From Macrotrachela quadricornifera (lineage: Eukaryota > Rotifera > Eurotatoria > Philodinida > Philodinidae): a DNA stretch of 64,000 bases. Position numbers and translations under genes: made by a program. The first letter of the stretch is position 1; each line of letters starts with the position of its first letter. The notes beneath the pieces are model-generated. The model saw only the letters and a list, made by a program, of their open reading frames with translations. It did not search any database and was not told the DNA's origin. The DNA is taken from assembly GCA_022393335.1 (NCBI GenBank), contig JAJEKB010020615.1, positions 349,218 through 413,217 of the forward strand. Reading direction: 5' to 3'. Of the stretch, positions 25,515 through 35,195 are shown one piece after another.

Positions 25515-26452
25515 AATTCCCTTGACTGTAGGTCAGGGTCTAAATCCCGAAATTGTCGGTGGGTTTATGTGTTTGTCCGCAGGGTCAAAGGTCAAAAAAA
25601 CATCCTCAACTGCTATACTATGAGGATATTCTTAGGTCCTGAAGTCCTATACTAGGAAGATACCCTCAGGTCATCAACTGCTATACTATGCAGGTAAGCA
25701 TGACTCCTCAAGTCCTACTCTAAAATGGAACTCATGGGTCCTAAAGTAACATACTGTAAATTTAACTGTAGCTCCTCAAGCCGTATACAATGGGTATAAC
25801 GAAAGGTCCCAAAGGTGTATACTATGAAGATACCTATAGCCTCTCAAGTTCTATGCTATGAAGGCATCCGTAGTTCCTGAACTTCTATACCATGAAGGTA
25901 CGTCTAGGTCTTGAAGTGCTATACTATGAAGGTACCCCTAGATGCTATCGTTCGCCTCGAACACCAGGATATTGTTCCAATATAATAGTGAAAAAACAGG
26001 GAGTTGGGCTGGCCATTATAAAAATGACATGATGGGGCCTCAATATTGCCACTATTATACGTGTGAAACATGGGGTTGTTTGGATAGATTAAAGGTTGTC
26101 GTAGACATTTCCTTGACTGTAGTGAGGATCTCAATCCAGAAACTGACGGTGTGTTTGTCCGCACACTCTCGGATTGGTCAATTTTTTCGATCAATCAGAA
26201 TACATTTTTGCTAGGACTCACACATGCTCACGTAGCCTACTGCGGGCAGGTTCTCAAGCACTATAGATTGCAGGTATCCATAGGCCCTCAACTACTATAT
26301 ATTTGAGGTACCCTTGGGTCCTCAACTACTATGCATCGGTGGTATTATTCATTATTATCGAGACCTATCCCATAGGCTTTAGTCGTAATATTAGTCTCTA
26401 AAAGGAATGTACTTGTTGCTAGGGTATTAGTCCGAACCTACAGTCAAGGGAT
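25515..26452. mobile_element. Minisatellite-bearing element with inverted ends
   Basis: The block TCCCTTGACTGTAGGT at about 25516-25531 returns inverted at about 26437-26452, and a diverged copy lies at about 26109. Between them are about ten degenerate units of about 38 bases with the core CCTATACTATGAAGGTACC (25600-25930, and again 26230-26345). The same unit occurs at 63115-63900. This is probably a non-autonomous mobile element that spreads a minisatellite. Confidence 0.6.
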
Positions 26453-27097
26453 CTAGTGGATCGCCTCGATCCACGCTACTTGTATTATATTTTATTCTAT
26501 AAACGTTTTGTTCAAATTAAGAAAAGCAATCCGTAGCGTTTCTCTTGCTATATGATGGTTCAAATACAGTATAAACGATGGTATAGGTTTTACGATGAAA
26601 AATTAGATAGGTTTTTGAAAATTCATCAGAAGCATTTGCCACAGGGTGGACCTACTCGAGATGTTTGAATCAGAGGTTGTTGGTCAAATTCGATCAAACA
26701 TTATTCTCGTACTCAATTTAGGTGAGGAATTTGAGTAAAACAATGCCAAAAAATTAGAAAAGAAGAAGTAAAATTTTAAGTCTTCTCAAAAAACGAACAA
26801 ACTTTTTAATTAAGACTTGCAGTTTGAGCCTGTAAAAAGATTTTCTGTCCTAACCAGACGTTTTTATAAACTTAAAATGCCATATTCTTACTCACCTAGG
26901 CTACTTTTTCCAACCATGTGTAAATAAACGAAAAATCAAATGGTATGATAAATTTGAAACTTACGTATCTAAACTATCTATCTTCAGCCCTTGAATGTAT
27001 TTTAGGTTGCTACAAAAATCTGATATGTATTCCCGAACGTGGGGGGTTTATATTCAGTTATGAAAATGTCAATACCATTTATAGCTTACAAAGTAGT
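26453..27097. other. Spacer, nothing recognised
   Basis: AT-rich with no recognisable gene, repeat or RNA. A 66-codon frame at 26945-27145 overlaps the next foldback element. Confidence 0.4.
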
Positions 27098-27400
27098 AAC
27101 CCATGTAAAAAAAAGATTGGGAAGATCAGATTATTAATCAATTAAATATGATACTATTTTTACTTGATTTTAATCAAGTTTTTTCATATAAAATAATCAC
27201 AATTTTTGATTTTTGATTTTTTTTCTTAATCGATTATAATTAACTGTAAAAAATCAGCTAAAATTGATTCAGAAAAAATCAAAGTCCAAAAATTTTGATT
27301 ATTTTATAGGGAAAAACCTGATTAAAATCAGGTTAGACTAGTGCCATTATAATTTATTAATAATTTGTTCTTCCCAATGTTTTATTTTACATGGGTTAAA
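27098..27400. mobile_element. 300-base foldback MITE with ACCCATGTAAAA ends
   Basis: The ends AACCCATGTAAAA and TTTTACATGGGTT are perfect inverted matches. Most of the interior is also palindromic, for example TTGATTTTAATCAAG against CTGATTAAAATCAGG. The whole element could fold into one hairpin. No coding capacity. Confidence 0.8.
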
Positions 27401-27989
27401 ATATTCAGTGAGATACACAATACTGAATTATATGAATTGATTCATTAAAGATAAACACCACAATATTGCATAAGATTGAATGAGATGAATATTAAAAAAG
27501 ATTCAACAAATATTTTTATAAAGATAGCGTCCGTATAAAAGGCATCTCTATTAAAAAGGACAAGTAACCTTACCACCAGCCGTGGCATCATTGTTTATTG
27601 AGCTTTTTCATCACTTCAATCGTCATAGAAAACGGAAAAATCATGTGACTATATGCCTTACAATATGATGTTTAATCAGTTCTGCGCTACCTTCAAGTAT
27701 GCATCTTTTTAAATGCATCTATTTCACATACAACATGTGTTTGTATGCATACACAATGGATGAGAGGAGAAAAAGAATGAAAAAAGAATACGAAAGGAAG
27801 AGAACGAGACGCCATCACGCATTGAGGGGCTACTTCTCATTTGCGAACATAAAAAAATTTAAACTTAATAATCTCTTTTAAATTTTCGACTGATTTTCAA
27901 TTTGAATAATTAATAAATTTTAAAAAACAATCGAATGTTGTTAAAATTTGATTCTGTAAAGTTTTAATTTGAAATTTTTTTAAAATACA
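27401..27989. other. Spacer, nothing recognised
   Basis: AT-rich. The only frame (27699-27881) is Lys/Arg-rich low complexity. Confidence 0.4.
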
Positions 27990-28255
27990 CTTCCTACACT
28001 TTATAGAGGACGTAAATTATTAATTAATATACATTTTTAATACATCAGACTTTTTGTAATTTGAAGACTTGAGTTAATACCTATAATTAATTTTTAAAAA
28101 AAGTAATAATACTTTGCAATTTGTAAACGTCGTAAGCTATTTATTAGAATACATTTTTAATGAGGCAAAACTTCTGTAATTTGTAGAGGACATGAATTAT
28201 TGATGAAAATAATCTTTTTATTCCATACAGTTTCTGTAGTTTGTAAAGATCATCG
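27990..28255. repeat. Four diverged units of about 65-70 bases
   Basis: The block TTTGTAATTTGTAGAGGACATGAATTATT, allowing several changes, is repeated four times and followed each time by ATACATTTTTAAT-like sequence. It is an old tandem duplication without coding signal. Confidence 0.6.
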
Positions 28256-28946
28256 TGAATGTAGAGATAAACTTGAGTACTTTATACCTACGAAAGAGAC
28301 TTAAATATTTCCTTATGATTTTAAGTGAATGAATTAATTATTGATTGTTCAAGTAACAATACTACAATTGCACGAGCAAGGATCATTAATGCAGGAACAT
28401 ACTAAAGAAATAGCATCTTAAAAGTGATGAGGAGGTCTTAAATAATTTTTATCTCGATTTATTTCAACGATTCAATATTTATTTATCTTTCTAAAAAATT
28501 CTTTCGATGACGGTTTAAATCTTTTACAATGTGGATTTTTGCATATAATCTGATACCTATATGTATCGGTATCAATGATGATACAAGCTTGGTTTCATTT
28601 ATAATGGCGTTGTGAGTGTTCACAAAATCGAAATGAACTACGCTTCCGATATCATTGTCTATTGTAAATAAAATAAAATATGTTAGTCGAACTTCAGATA
28701 AAAAAATAATTACAAACGCTAATAATGAATACTTTCTCTCTCTGTAATTTAGCGAACTCTATTTTAAAATCATTGAAATGTTTAATATTAATTTAAGTAT
28801 AAATAAACTTTACATTTAATTTTTTTTAAACTTTGAGATCAAGTTATAGAATTTTAAAATAGTATTTATGCTGATGTTCGCAAATGAGAAACTACGTTTC
28901 GGCCGTGAGCAAATATCGCAGGCTAGAAAAAACCTAAAATTGTCTT
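28256..28946. other. 3' side of the APH-like gene
   Basis: AT-rich sequence without a recognisable gene. It should contain the 3' end of the minus-strand kinase gene. Confidence 0.4.
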
Positions 28947-29942
28947 TTAAATGATAGAATTTAATGTCTTGAATTGCGATGACGCATCTTTGTTCTTCTT
29001 CTGATAAAAGTCGACCATGAACTTGCAAAAAGGTATTATGGGGTGTTCAGCTGGTAGCTCCAAAATCGCTCGTGGGCAAACTCGTCTGTAGAGCTCTCCG
29101 CGAATTATCACCATTCTCTGGAGCGCTGCTCGATCCACAACACTTCTCTCGTCTGACTCGTATCCTTCGAGAAGCCACATTGTGTAGAGCTCGGAATTTG
29201 CTTGCGGCACAGTCGATCGATCAATGGGCAAACCAGCTTGCTCAAGTAAGGTGACCCACCAGATAGATGCCGATAAATCATAAAGGAACCATGATTGCTG
29301 TAGTTCATCCCAATCGAACATGCATGGCATTTCAATAGAAGAGTCCCAATAGTAGTTGCTATGAATCACATCACCATGAATCAGCCCAAAATGCATGGGA
29401 TTAGATGCCGTTCTTCTGTCGTGTTCGTCGACTGGTACATCGGCCAAAATTCCGTCATGTATTGTAGTCCAGTGGCGGGCACGAGCGGCGAGTGTCGGAT
29501 GCTCTTGAACGAAACGGCGCGTGAGTTTATGTAGACGAGCAAGCCAACGTCCGAGACCGATCACTATCTCTTGATTCGTCATCCATACCCAATTCGTGAA
29601 AACTACAGGCTCGCCAGTGGCGAATTCGAAGAGGCAAAGAATGAAGGAATCACTACAAACGACTGCAGATGAGATGATCGAGCTTCGTATGGCTCGACAT
29701 ACAGGAAGCTTATTTTCGTACAGATAGTCTAACAAAGCTACTTCGAGCTCAATGCTATCGAACCGCTTGTTCTCTGGATCGGGCGTAACACGTAAAACGA
29801 AACGCTCTGTTGTGTTCTTGTTGGCGAGAAACGTATGGTTTTGTGATTTCTTAATACATTCGCTCACTTCAACGTCCCAATGAGCGCGTGCGAGCTGACG
29901 AACTTGCTCAAAATCAACAGGAATAGTTTCGAAAAGAGGCAT
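28947..29942 (-). CDS. Aminoglycoside/choline kinase-like phosphotransferase (APH family)
   Basis: An intronless 331-residue frame with the APH kinase fold. Residues about 45-52 give the VLRV beta-strand. The Brenner motif HGDVIHSN is at 189-196 with the catalytic Asp191, and MFDWDE at 208-213 supplies the metal-binding Asp210. The length fits bacterial phosphotransferase-enzyme-family proteins. The substrate is unknown; family members phosphorylate aminoglycosides, choline, homoserine, fructosamines or proteins. The coding region is clearly G+C-richer than its roughly 30% G+C surroundings and has no intron, unlike most genes here, which suggests acquisition from bacteria. No bacterial neighbours are present and the flanks look eukaryotic, so contamination is less likely. 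The start ATG at 29942 is the first in frame. Confidence 0.85.
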   Translation of the reverse strand: MPLFETIPVDFEQVRQLARAHWDVEVSECIKKSQNHTFLANKNTTERFVLRVTPDPENKRFDSIELEVALLDYLYENKLPVCRAIRSSIISSAVVCSDSFILCLFEFATGEPVVFTNWVWMTNQEIVIGLGRWLARLHKLTRRFVQEHPTLAARARHWTTIHDGILADVPVDEHDRRTASNPMHFGLIHGDVIHSNYYWDSSIEMPCMFDWDELQQSWFLYDLSASIWWVTLLEQAGLPIDRSTVPQANSELYTMWLLEGYESDERSVVDRAALQRMVIIRGELYRRVCPRAILELPAEHPIIPFCKFMVDFYQKKNKDASSQFKTLNSII

Positions 29943-30365
29943 TTCTTTTTATCTTAGAAAAAAAACACGATGAAGTTAAGAAGAAAAAGAAATGAAAACA
30001 TAAAGATAACTTTTACTATGTGATTGTCAAAACAGCATTTTCACTATCAAAGTACTAGTTTAAGTGTTTAGTAAGACTAGATTCGAGTAAAGATCGAGAT
30101 ATAAAGTCATTGAAAACATATGAAAGTCCCTTTTTCATTGACTATTCACGTGCACAACTATACAAACTCTCGATCTTTACAAGCTTTATTTATTTTCTTT
30201 TCTTCTTTCTGGCCTACGAGATAATGTGTGCCGTGGTCTACCTCATATTTACTATCTATTTTTATTCTTTTGTTTTATCTTTTTTAATGTCCAGCAATCG
30301 AAACCTACGCTTAGAGCATAATGAAATGGTGGTTTAAGTTGTTTCGTGCAGATCGAGAAAACATC
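29943..30365. other. Upstream of the APH-like gene
   Basis: Promoter side of the minus-strand kinase. TAAAGATCGAGA near 30090 and TCTCGATCTTTA near 30168 form a small inverted pair. No gene was recognised. Confidence 0.4.
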
Positions 30366-30383
30366 TATATATATAAAGAAGAA

Positions 30384-30384
<1 letters not shown>

Positions 30385-30416
<32 letters not shown>

Positions 30417-30424
30417 GTCTGTTT
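30385..30424 (+). repeat. (TCTG)n microsatellite
   Basis: About ten TCTG units with one TCTA interruption, inside the first copy of the dispersed repeat. Confidence 0.95.
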
Positions 30425-30538
30425 GTTCGCTATGCATTTAGTCCCTGTAAAAGCTACGACCACCAAACTTTCCATGGTGCCTCCCCAGGCCCAGAGGAAG
30501 GTCATAGCGGGGTCACCCACCGAGGGTGTGAGTTTGGG

Positions 30539-30556
30539 TGTGGGTGTGGGTGTGGG
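30539..30556 (+). repeat. Three TGTGGG units (telomere-like)
   Basis: Three perfect TGTGGG hexamers. This hexamer is the telomeric unit reported for bdelloid rotifers. The run is too short to be a telomere and may be coincidental within a GT-rich stretch. Confidence 0.5.
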
Positions 30557-31299
30557 TGAAATCTCACCCAGATAGTATTGTCTTAACTAAGAGTACCAAA
30601 CTTTCCACGGTGCTTTTCTGAGTGAAGCGATAGTTTTATAGCGTGCTGTTATCATGAAGAGGGGTAGGATGGGGGTGTTTGGGTGTAATTGCATCCATGC
30701 CATATGATAATGAAATTTGCATGAGTTTTCAGAACTTTAGGAAATTTGTTAGGATTGTAAGTTGAATCATTTTGTATCGATGGTTCTTTGGTTTAAATAT
30801 GAAAATCAAATGCTTCTAATAGGTTATAAGAGAAAAAAATGTACACAAGCGTATCCTTGATTGACAACGATGACGTATGTATATATTTAAAGAAGAACGT
30901 GTGTCTGTTCGCTATGAATTCAGTCCGTGTGATAGCTAGCGTCACAAAAGTTTCCACACTACTTCCTTAGCTTTTGAGGAAAGTCATCGTGAGGTTGGAA
31001 ACACCAAACGGGGTGCGTGGAAGGGGCTGGGTGAAATTTCATCGCGATCAATACAGATCGAGATTCTGATGAGCCTGTTCGCTATGTATTTAGTCATCGT
31101 GAGAGATAGCGTCACGGAACTATCCGCATCAGTTCCTTGAGTGCTAAGGAAAGTCAGCTGAGTGATTGGCGGTGAGAAAGAGAGGCGTGCGTGAAACTTC
31201 GTCCAAGCCGTAAGAGACCGTGATTTTAGTCACTTTCTAATCAAATGACGCAGTTCAATGTAAATTTGAGAGTGATCGTGTCCAGAGTGGATGCGAGTG

Positions 31300-31960
31300 A
31301 GCATGTCAGCTTGGGCCCGATGAGAAGAGTCCTGTTGAAGATGCCTGATGCACGGTGAGAAATGGTCTGTGAAAGATACTCCAAGCACGGCGGGAAAAGC
31401 TTTGTGAAAGATGCTCCACGCACGGCGGGAAAAGCTCTGTAAAAGATGCTTCGCGCACGGTGGAAAAAGCTCTGAAAAATACCGCGCCCCCCCCATCCAC
31501 AGAAGGATAAGCTCTGAAAAATTTCTCAAGCACGGCGGGAAAAGCTTTGTGAAATATACCCATGCACGGCGGGAAAAGCTCGGAAAAATACCCCACGCAC
31601 AGCAGGATAAGCTCTGAAAAGTTCCTGAGGCACGGCGGGAAAAGCTTTGTGAAATATACCCATGCACGGTGGGAAAAGCTTTGTAAAAGATACCCCATGC
31701 ACGGCGGGAAAAGCTCTGTAGCAGAGGTTCCAGGTACAGTGAAAAAAGTCCTGTGAAGGAGGTATCACGTACGACGAGAAGAGTCCAATGGCAAACTCCT
31801 AACGCATAGCAGGAACAATCCTGCTAAAGATGCCTGACGCATGCCGGTAAAAGTCCGGTCCAAGAGGTTTCAGATGTGACGCGAAAATTTCTGTTGTAGA
31901 TGGTTCACCCACAGGGGAAACAGTCCTATAAAAGACGTGTTACGTACAGCAGAAAAAGTC
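31300..31960. repeat. 35-base G+C-rich minisatellite, about 17-18 units
   Basis: Units read roughly AAAGATGCTCCACGCACGG followed by CGGGAAAAGCTCTGT. The central units (31380-31730) are close to identical and the outer ones are diverged. The array is open in several frames on both strands because the unit has few stops, which produces repetitive false frames (FPPC, SFSRRAW, HGGKS). I do not regard these as genes. Confidence 0.9.
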
Positions 31961-32282
31961 GGATTGAAGATGCAAAACTTCAACCATATTCTCTTTACAG
32001 CGGGTACCTCCGCTAGTTAAAGATAAAGAGTAATGCTTGAAAATATTGAAAAATTCGTGATAGTGTTACTAATGATCTATATATTAGAATAAAAGAGATA
32101 AAAATGCAATCTGATTTGAACCATAGTACCATTCAGCAAATAATCAGCGATCATCGAAAGGTGAAACGAATTATTATTTGTTATATATCCAACATTTCAT
32201 ACAATACAAAGTAAAGATGGGAGTGCTCAACCGTATGGTGCCTCATTGATATTTTTTTTCTATTGTAAGAATAGAACATACT

Positions 32283-32895
32283 ATATGAAAATAGAGATTC
32301 TTGAAATTTTATAATAAATTTTGAAGAAATAATAAATTTTGAAGAAATAATAAATTTTGAAGAAATAATAAATTTTGTGTAGTTTTTTTAATGAATGGTT
32401 TTAATTTTGTATTCTTTTTTATTATTATTGGAATTTTCGGTCTTATACGATCATTTTCAACATACTACGATCTTTTATGCTAGATGTTACAAGATACAAA
32501 TGAAACAAAATGAACTAGACAACATAAACATGAAAAAATTATGATTGAAACAACATTAACATTTAACATCATGATCATACACATCATTATCTGGTGTTTT
32601 CAAATTATACATCAAAACTACAAGCTTCTACTATTTCTTTAAAATTTATTGTAAAATCTCAAGAATCTCTATTTTCATATATTATTATATAAAAGTAGTA
32701 CTTATTTGTCTTGAGTAATTAATTACAGGTATATTGGTATTGGATTTGATCAACACCACTTAAATATTGGAAAACACCAGATAATGATGTGAATGGTCAT
32801 GATGTTAAATGTTAATGTTGTTTCAATCATAATTTTTCATGTTTGTGTTGTCTAGTTCATCTAGCATAAAAGGTTGTGGTATGTTGAAAATGATC
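32283..32895. mobile_element. Two interleaved inverted repeats (A B A' B' order)
   Basis: Arm A (about 32283-32325, TATATGAAAATAGAGATTC) returns inverted at 32640-32682. Arm B (about 32448-32610, including CTTTTATGCTAG and GAACTAGACAACA) returns inverted at about 32743-32895. Because B begins before A closes, the pairs interlock rather than nest. Short 18-base tandem units (AAATAATAAATTTTGAAG) lie at 32311-32377. Probably one foldback element inserted next to or into another. Confidence 0.7.
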
Positions 32896-33129
32896 GTCAC
32901 CTGAGCTCCGATTCGACCTATATTTCCTATAAAACCTATATTTTTGGAAAATCCTTTAATTTGTCCTATATTTGGACTATTTTTTCTATTTTACCTATAT
33001 TATATGAAATACACTATGAAATGTCTAGGAACGGCGCGCAATGGTCGAAGCAGGCGCTTAATCCAAAATATCGGCTTATATTCAGGAAAAAAACAGCATA
33101 AAAAGAAAAAAATCTAGTAAAAAGACTAT

Positions 33130-33590
33130 ATCATATACATATATATGCGTTTGTTTTTGTCCTACATCGAGGAAAGAATCGAAAAAAATAAAATTGTATA
33201 GTGTAGCATAATGAAAACAACGTGTGCGAAAAATATTCATCTGTCTTACTCCCCATGACGTGTATGAAATAGCATGATTGATTGATTCACGTCAACCAAC
33301 GTTACTTGGAGAAAACCAACTAATTTCATTGAATATAAATACGTAAGATAACTTACTTCTAAGATACATAAAAGCAACATCAATATATTTCAGTGTTAAT
33401 TCTCATCGTAAGAACGTCTGATTATTTGTATATCGATTTTTCTATGTGGTCCGATACTTCAGACATAAGGTAAGAAAATATATTTCATCATTCGGAAGTT
33501 CGTTTCTCCATATCTTTAAAATAGATAAACTAAGCATTACTCACAGTTTTCTTCATTACAATATGTTTCATCGTACTGTGATTTTGCAAA
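33130..33590 (+). repeat. Dispersed repeat, copy 2 (partner at 11225-11615)
   Basis: Same orientation and block order as copy 1, interrupted by about 130 bases near 33243-33375 that copy 1 lacks. Confidence 0.65.
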
Positions 33591-34003
33591 TATACCAACA
33601 TAGTATTAAAAAACGAAATTCAAAAAAAAAGATTGAGGAACTTCAACTTTTTTCAGATGAAAAAGTCGAAAACGTTGAAATATCTATAACAAAAAAATTC
33701 TGCTATGTCTATGGGAACGAGATATTTGTATAATATCTACTGAAGAAGTAAATAAATAAAATATGAATTTATACTGTTATATAATACTCGTTGCCGACTA
33801 TCTGCCAGTATATAAAACAATTTGAAGAGCACTTGTATAGAAGATGATCTATGTGGAACAATCTTTCCAAGTTATTTTGGAAACAGCTGTATGCATATCA
33901 AGAGGAAGAAATACAAAAACATAATAGAAGAAAAAAGAATGACACAACAAAAAGTTTATCAAGGTCTTATGATGATCAATATAACCATACATATTCCGAT
34001 CAG
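33591..34003. other. Spacer, nothing recognised
   Basis: Short frames only (33822-34051), with no recognisable similarity. Confidence 0.4.
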
Positions 34004-34541
34004 ATGCGTTTGGAGAATATCCCCAGAAACTCGATGAAAATGCTAAGATAGCAAAACGTAGCAGATATAAGAGATATGGAGGTATAGGGTTATACTTGTC
34101 TGAGGGACTGAAGAGGTGATAGGGTTTATAGCGTTTATAGAAGAAGTGGGGTTACAGAAGATGTAGGGGTTATAAGAGATACAGGAGGTATACGAAATAT
34201 AGGAGATATATCTCCTATCTCTTCTATAAATCGTCCATCTCCCGAACCCACTATAAATCCTAGACAGACATATCCTCTGTCTACACTTCCGCGTGTGTTC
34301 GAGTTTCCGTGGCACACTCACCCTCGAAAGACTCCTCCTGGGTGTTTCCTCTCGTGTTTTCGTAGCACCCTCATGGAGAGACACGCCCTTCGTTTACGTT
34401 TTCGCGTGTGTTCCTCTTTCCGTGGCACCCTCATCGAATGGCACGCCCTTCGTCTATGTTTCCGTCCTATATCTCCTATACCTGCTACGTTTGCTTTCTT
34501 ATTATTTAATCGAGTTTTTGGGGATATTCTCCAAACGCATC
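34004..34541. mobile_element. 540-base inverted-repeat element with internal G+C-rich tandem units
   Basis: ATGCGTTTGGAGAATATCCC at the left end returns inverted at the right end, and weaker pairing continues about 75 bases inward. The interior has three units of about 65-75 bases containing TTTCCGTGGCAC and CACGCCCTTCG, and a perfect 20-base palindrome (ATAGGAGATATATCTCCTAT near 34199). No protein similarity was recognised. Confidence 0.7.
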
Positions 34542-34744
34542 ATATGATTCAACAGAAAGAAAACAAGTTATATGTGTATATATTGAATACAACTTAGCGT
34601 CATCAAGTAACATCCATGGCCGCTAACAGAAATTTTAACTTCAATACAACAACAATCGAAAAGTTTCACTATTATCTACAGCAGAGATTATCTGCACTTT
34701 AGAGCGGGCAGACCCCGCTCACGCTTTTTTCTCATTACTCCATT

Positions 34745-35195
34745 ACATGACACATATCTGATTGTTAAAGAAACAACGCAAAAGTACTGAGTCAAAAGCA
34801 ATAAAGACTATTTAGCGACATACAACATCTGAAAGTCTAATTCACAATCTTTTTTATTATATTCTTTTATTTATTACATGAAATATGAGAATGCGTAGTG
34901 ATACACAATTGACGACAATAAAAAGCAAACATTTTTTTTGCATTTTTTGCTATAGTATTAAATAAAATACTGACAGTTTTATTTTCTTGTTTTATTATTA
35001 TTTGCACAATTCTCTATTATCAAGATATTTATAATAAATAAGGAAAATATATAGACTTTTTTACTTTATTTTACTCAATGTCCTAGTATTTCTATTGTTA
35101 TTAAGAACCTTCAAATATAAAAGTGAAAAGAGAAAAATCTATTTAAAAGCAAAGGTTTGTGTTTGTCTATTATTCTAATCTGTGTTCTCATCGAA
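34745..35195 (+). promoter_or_regulatory. Conserved upstream region of PGRP-ART gene A
   Basis: About 440 bases before the ATG are almost identical to 45584-46026, upstream of gene B, with only scattered substitutions and small indels. A TATA-like AAATATAAAAG lies about 80 bases before the ATG in both. Either recent duplication or gene conversion has kept the promoters alike, so both genes should be regulated alike. Confidence 0.6.

Larger units (their letters stand above)
30366..31215 (+). mobile_element. Three diverged copies of a DINE/Helentron-like repeat
   Basis: Three segments begin near 30366, 30880 and 31070. They share TTCGCTATG.ATTTAGTC, then a CACCAAACTTTCC-like block, then an AGGAAAGTCAT.G.G block and a GGGTGAAATTTCATC-like block. 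The first also carries a (TCTG)n run after TATATAAAGAAGAA. A GTCT microsatellite core followed by a conserved tail resembles DINE/Helentron-type non-autonomous elements of other invertebrates. That class name is inference. Confidence 0.5.

Noticed and set aside
25919..26214. Overlapping 90-codon frames on both strands
   Set aside because: They lie within the minisatellite-bearing element and have no similarity to known proteins.
31230..31768. Several overlapping 60-145 codon frames with repeated FPPC and SFSRRAW motifs
   Set aside because: They are translations of the 35-base minisatellite in different frames and on both strands; no start context or similarity supports a gene.
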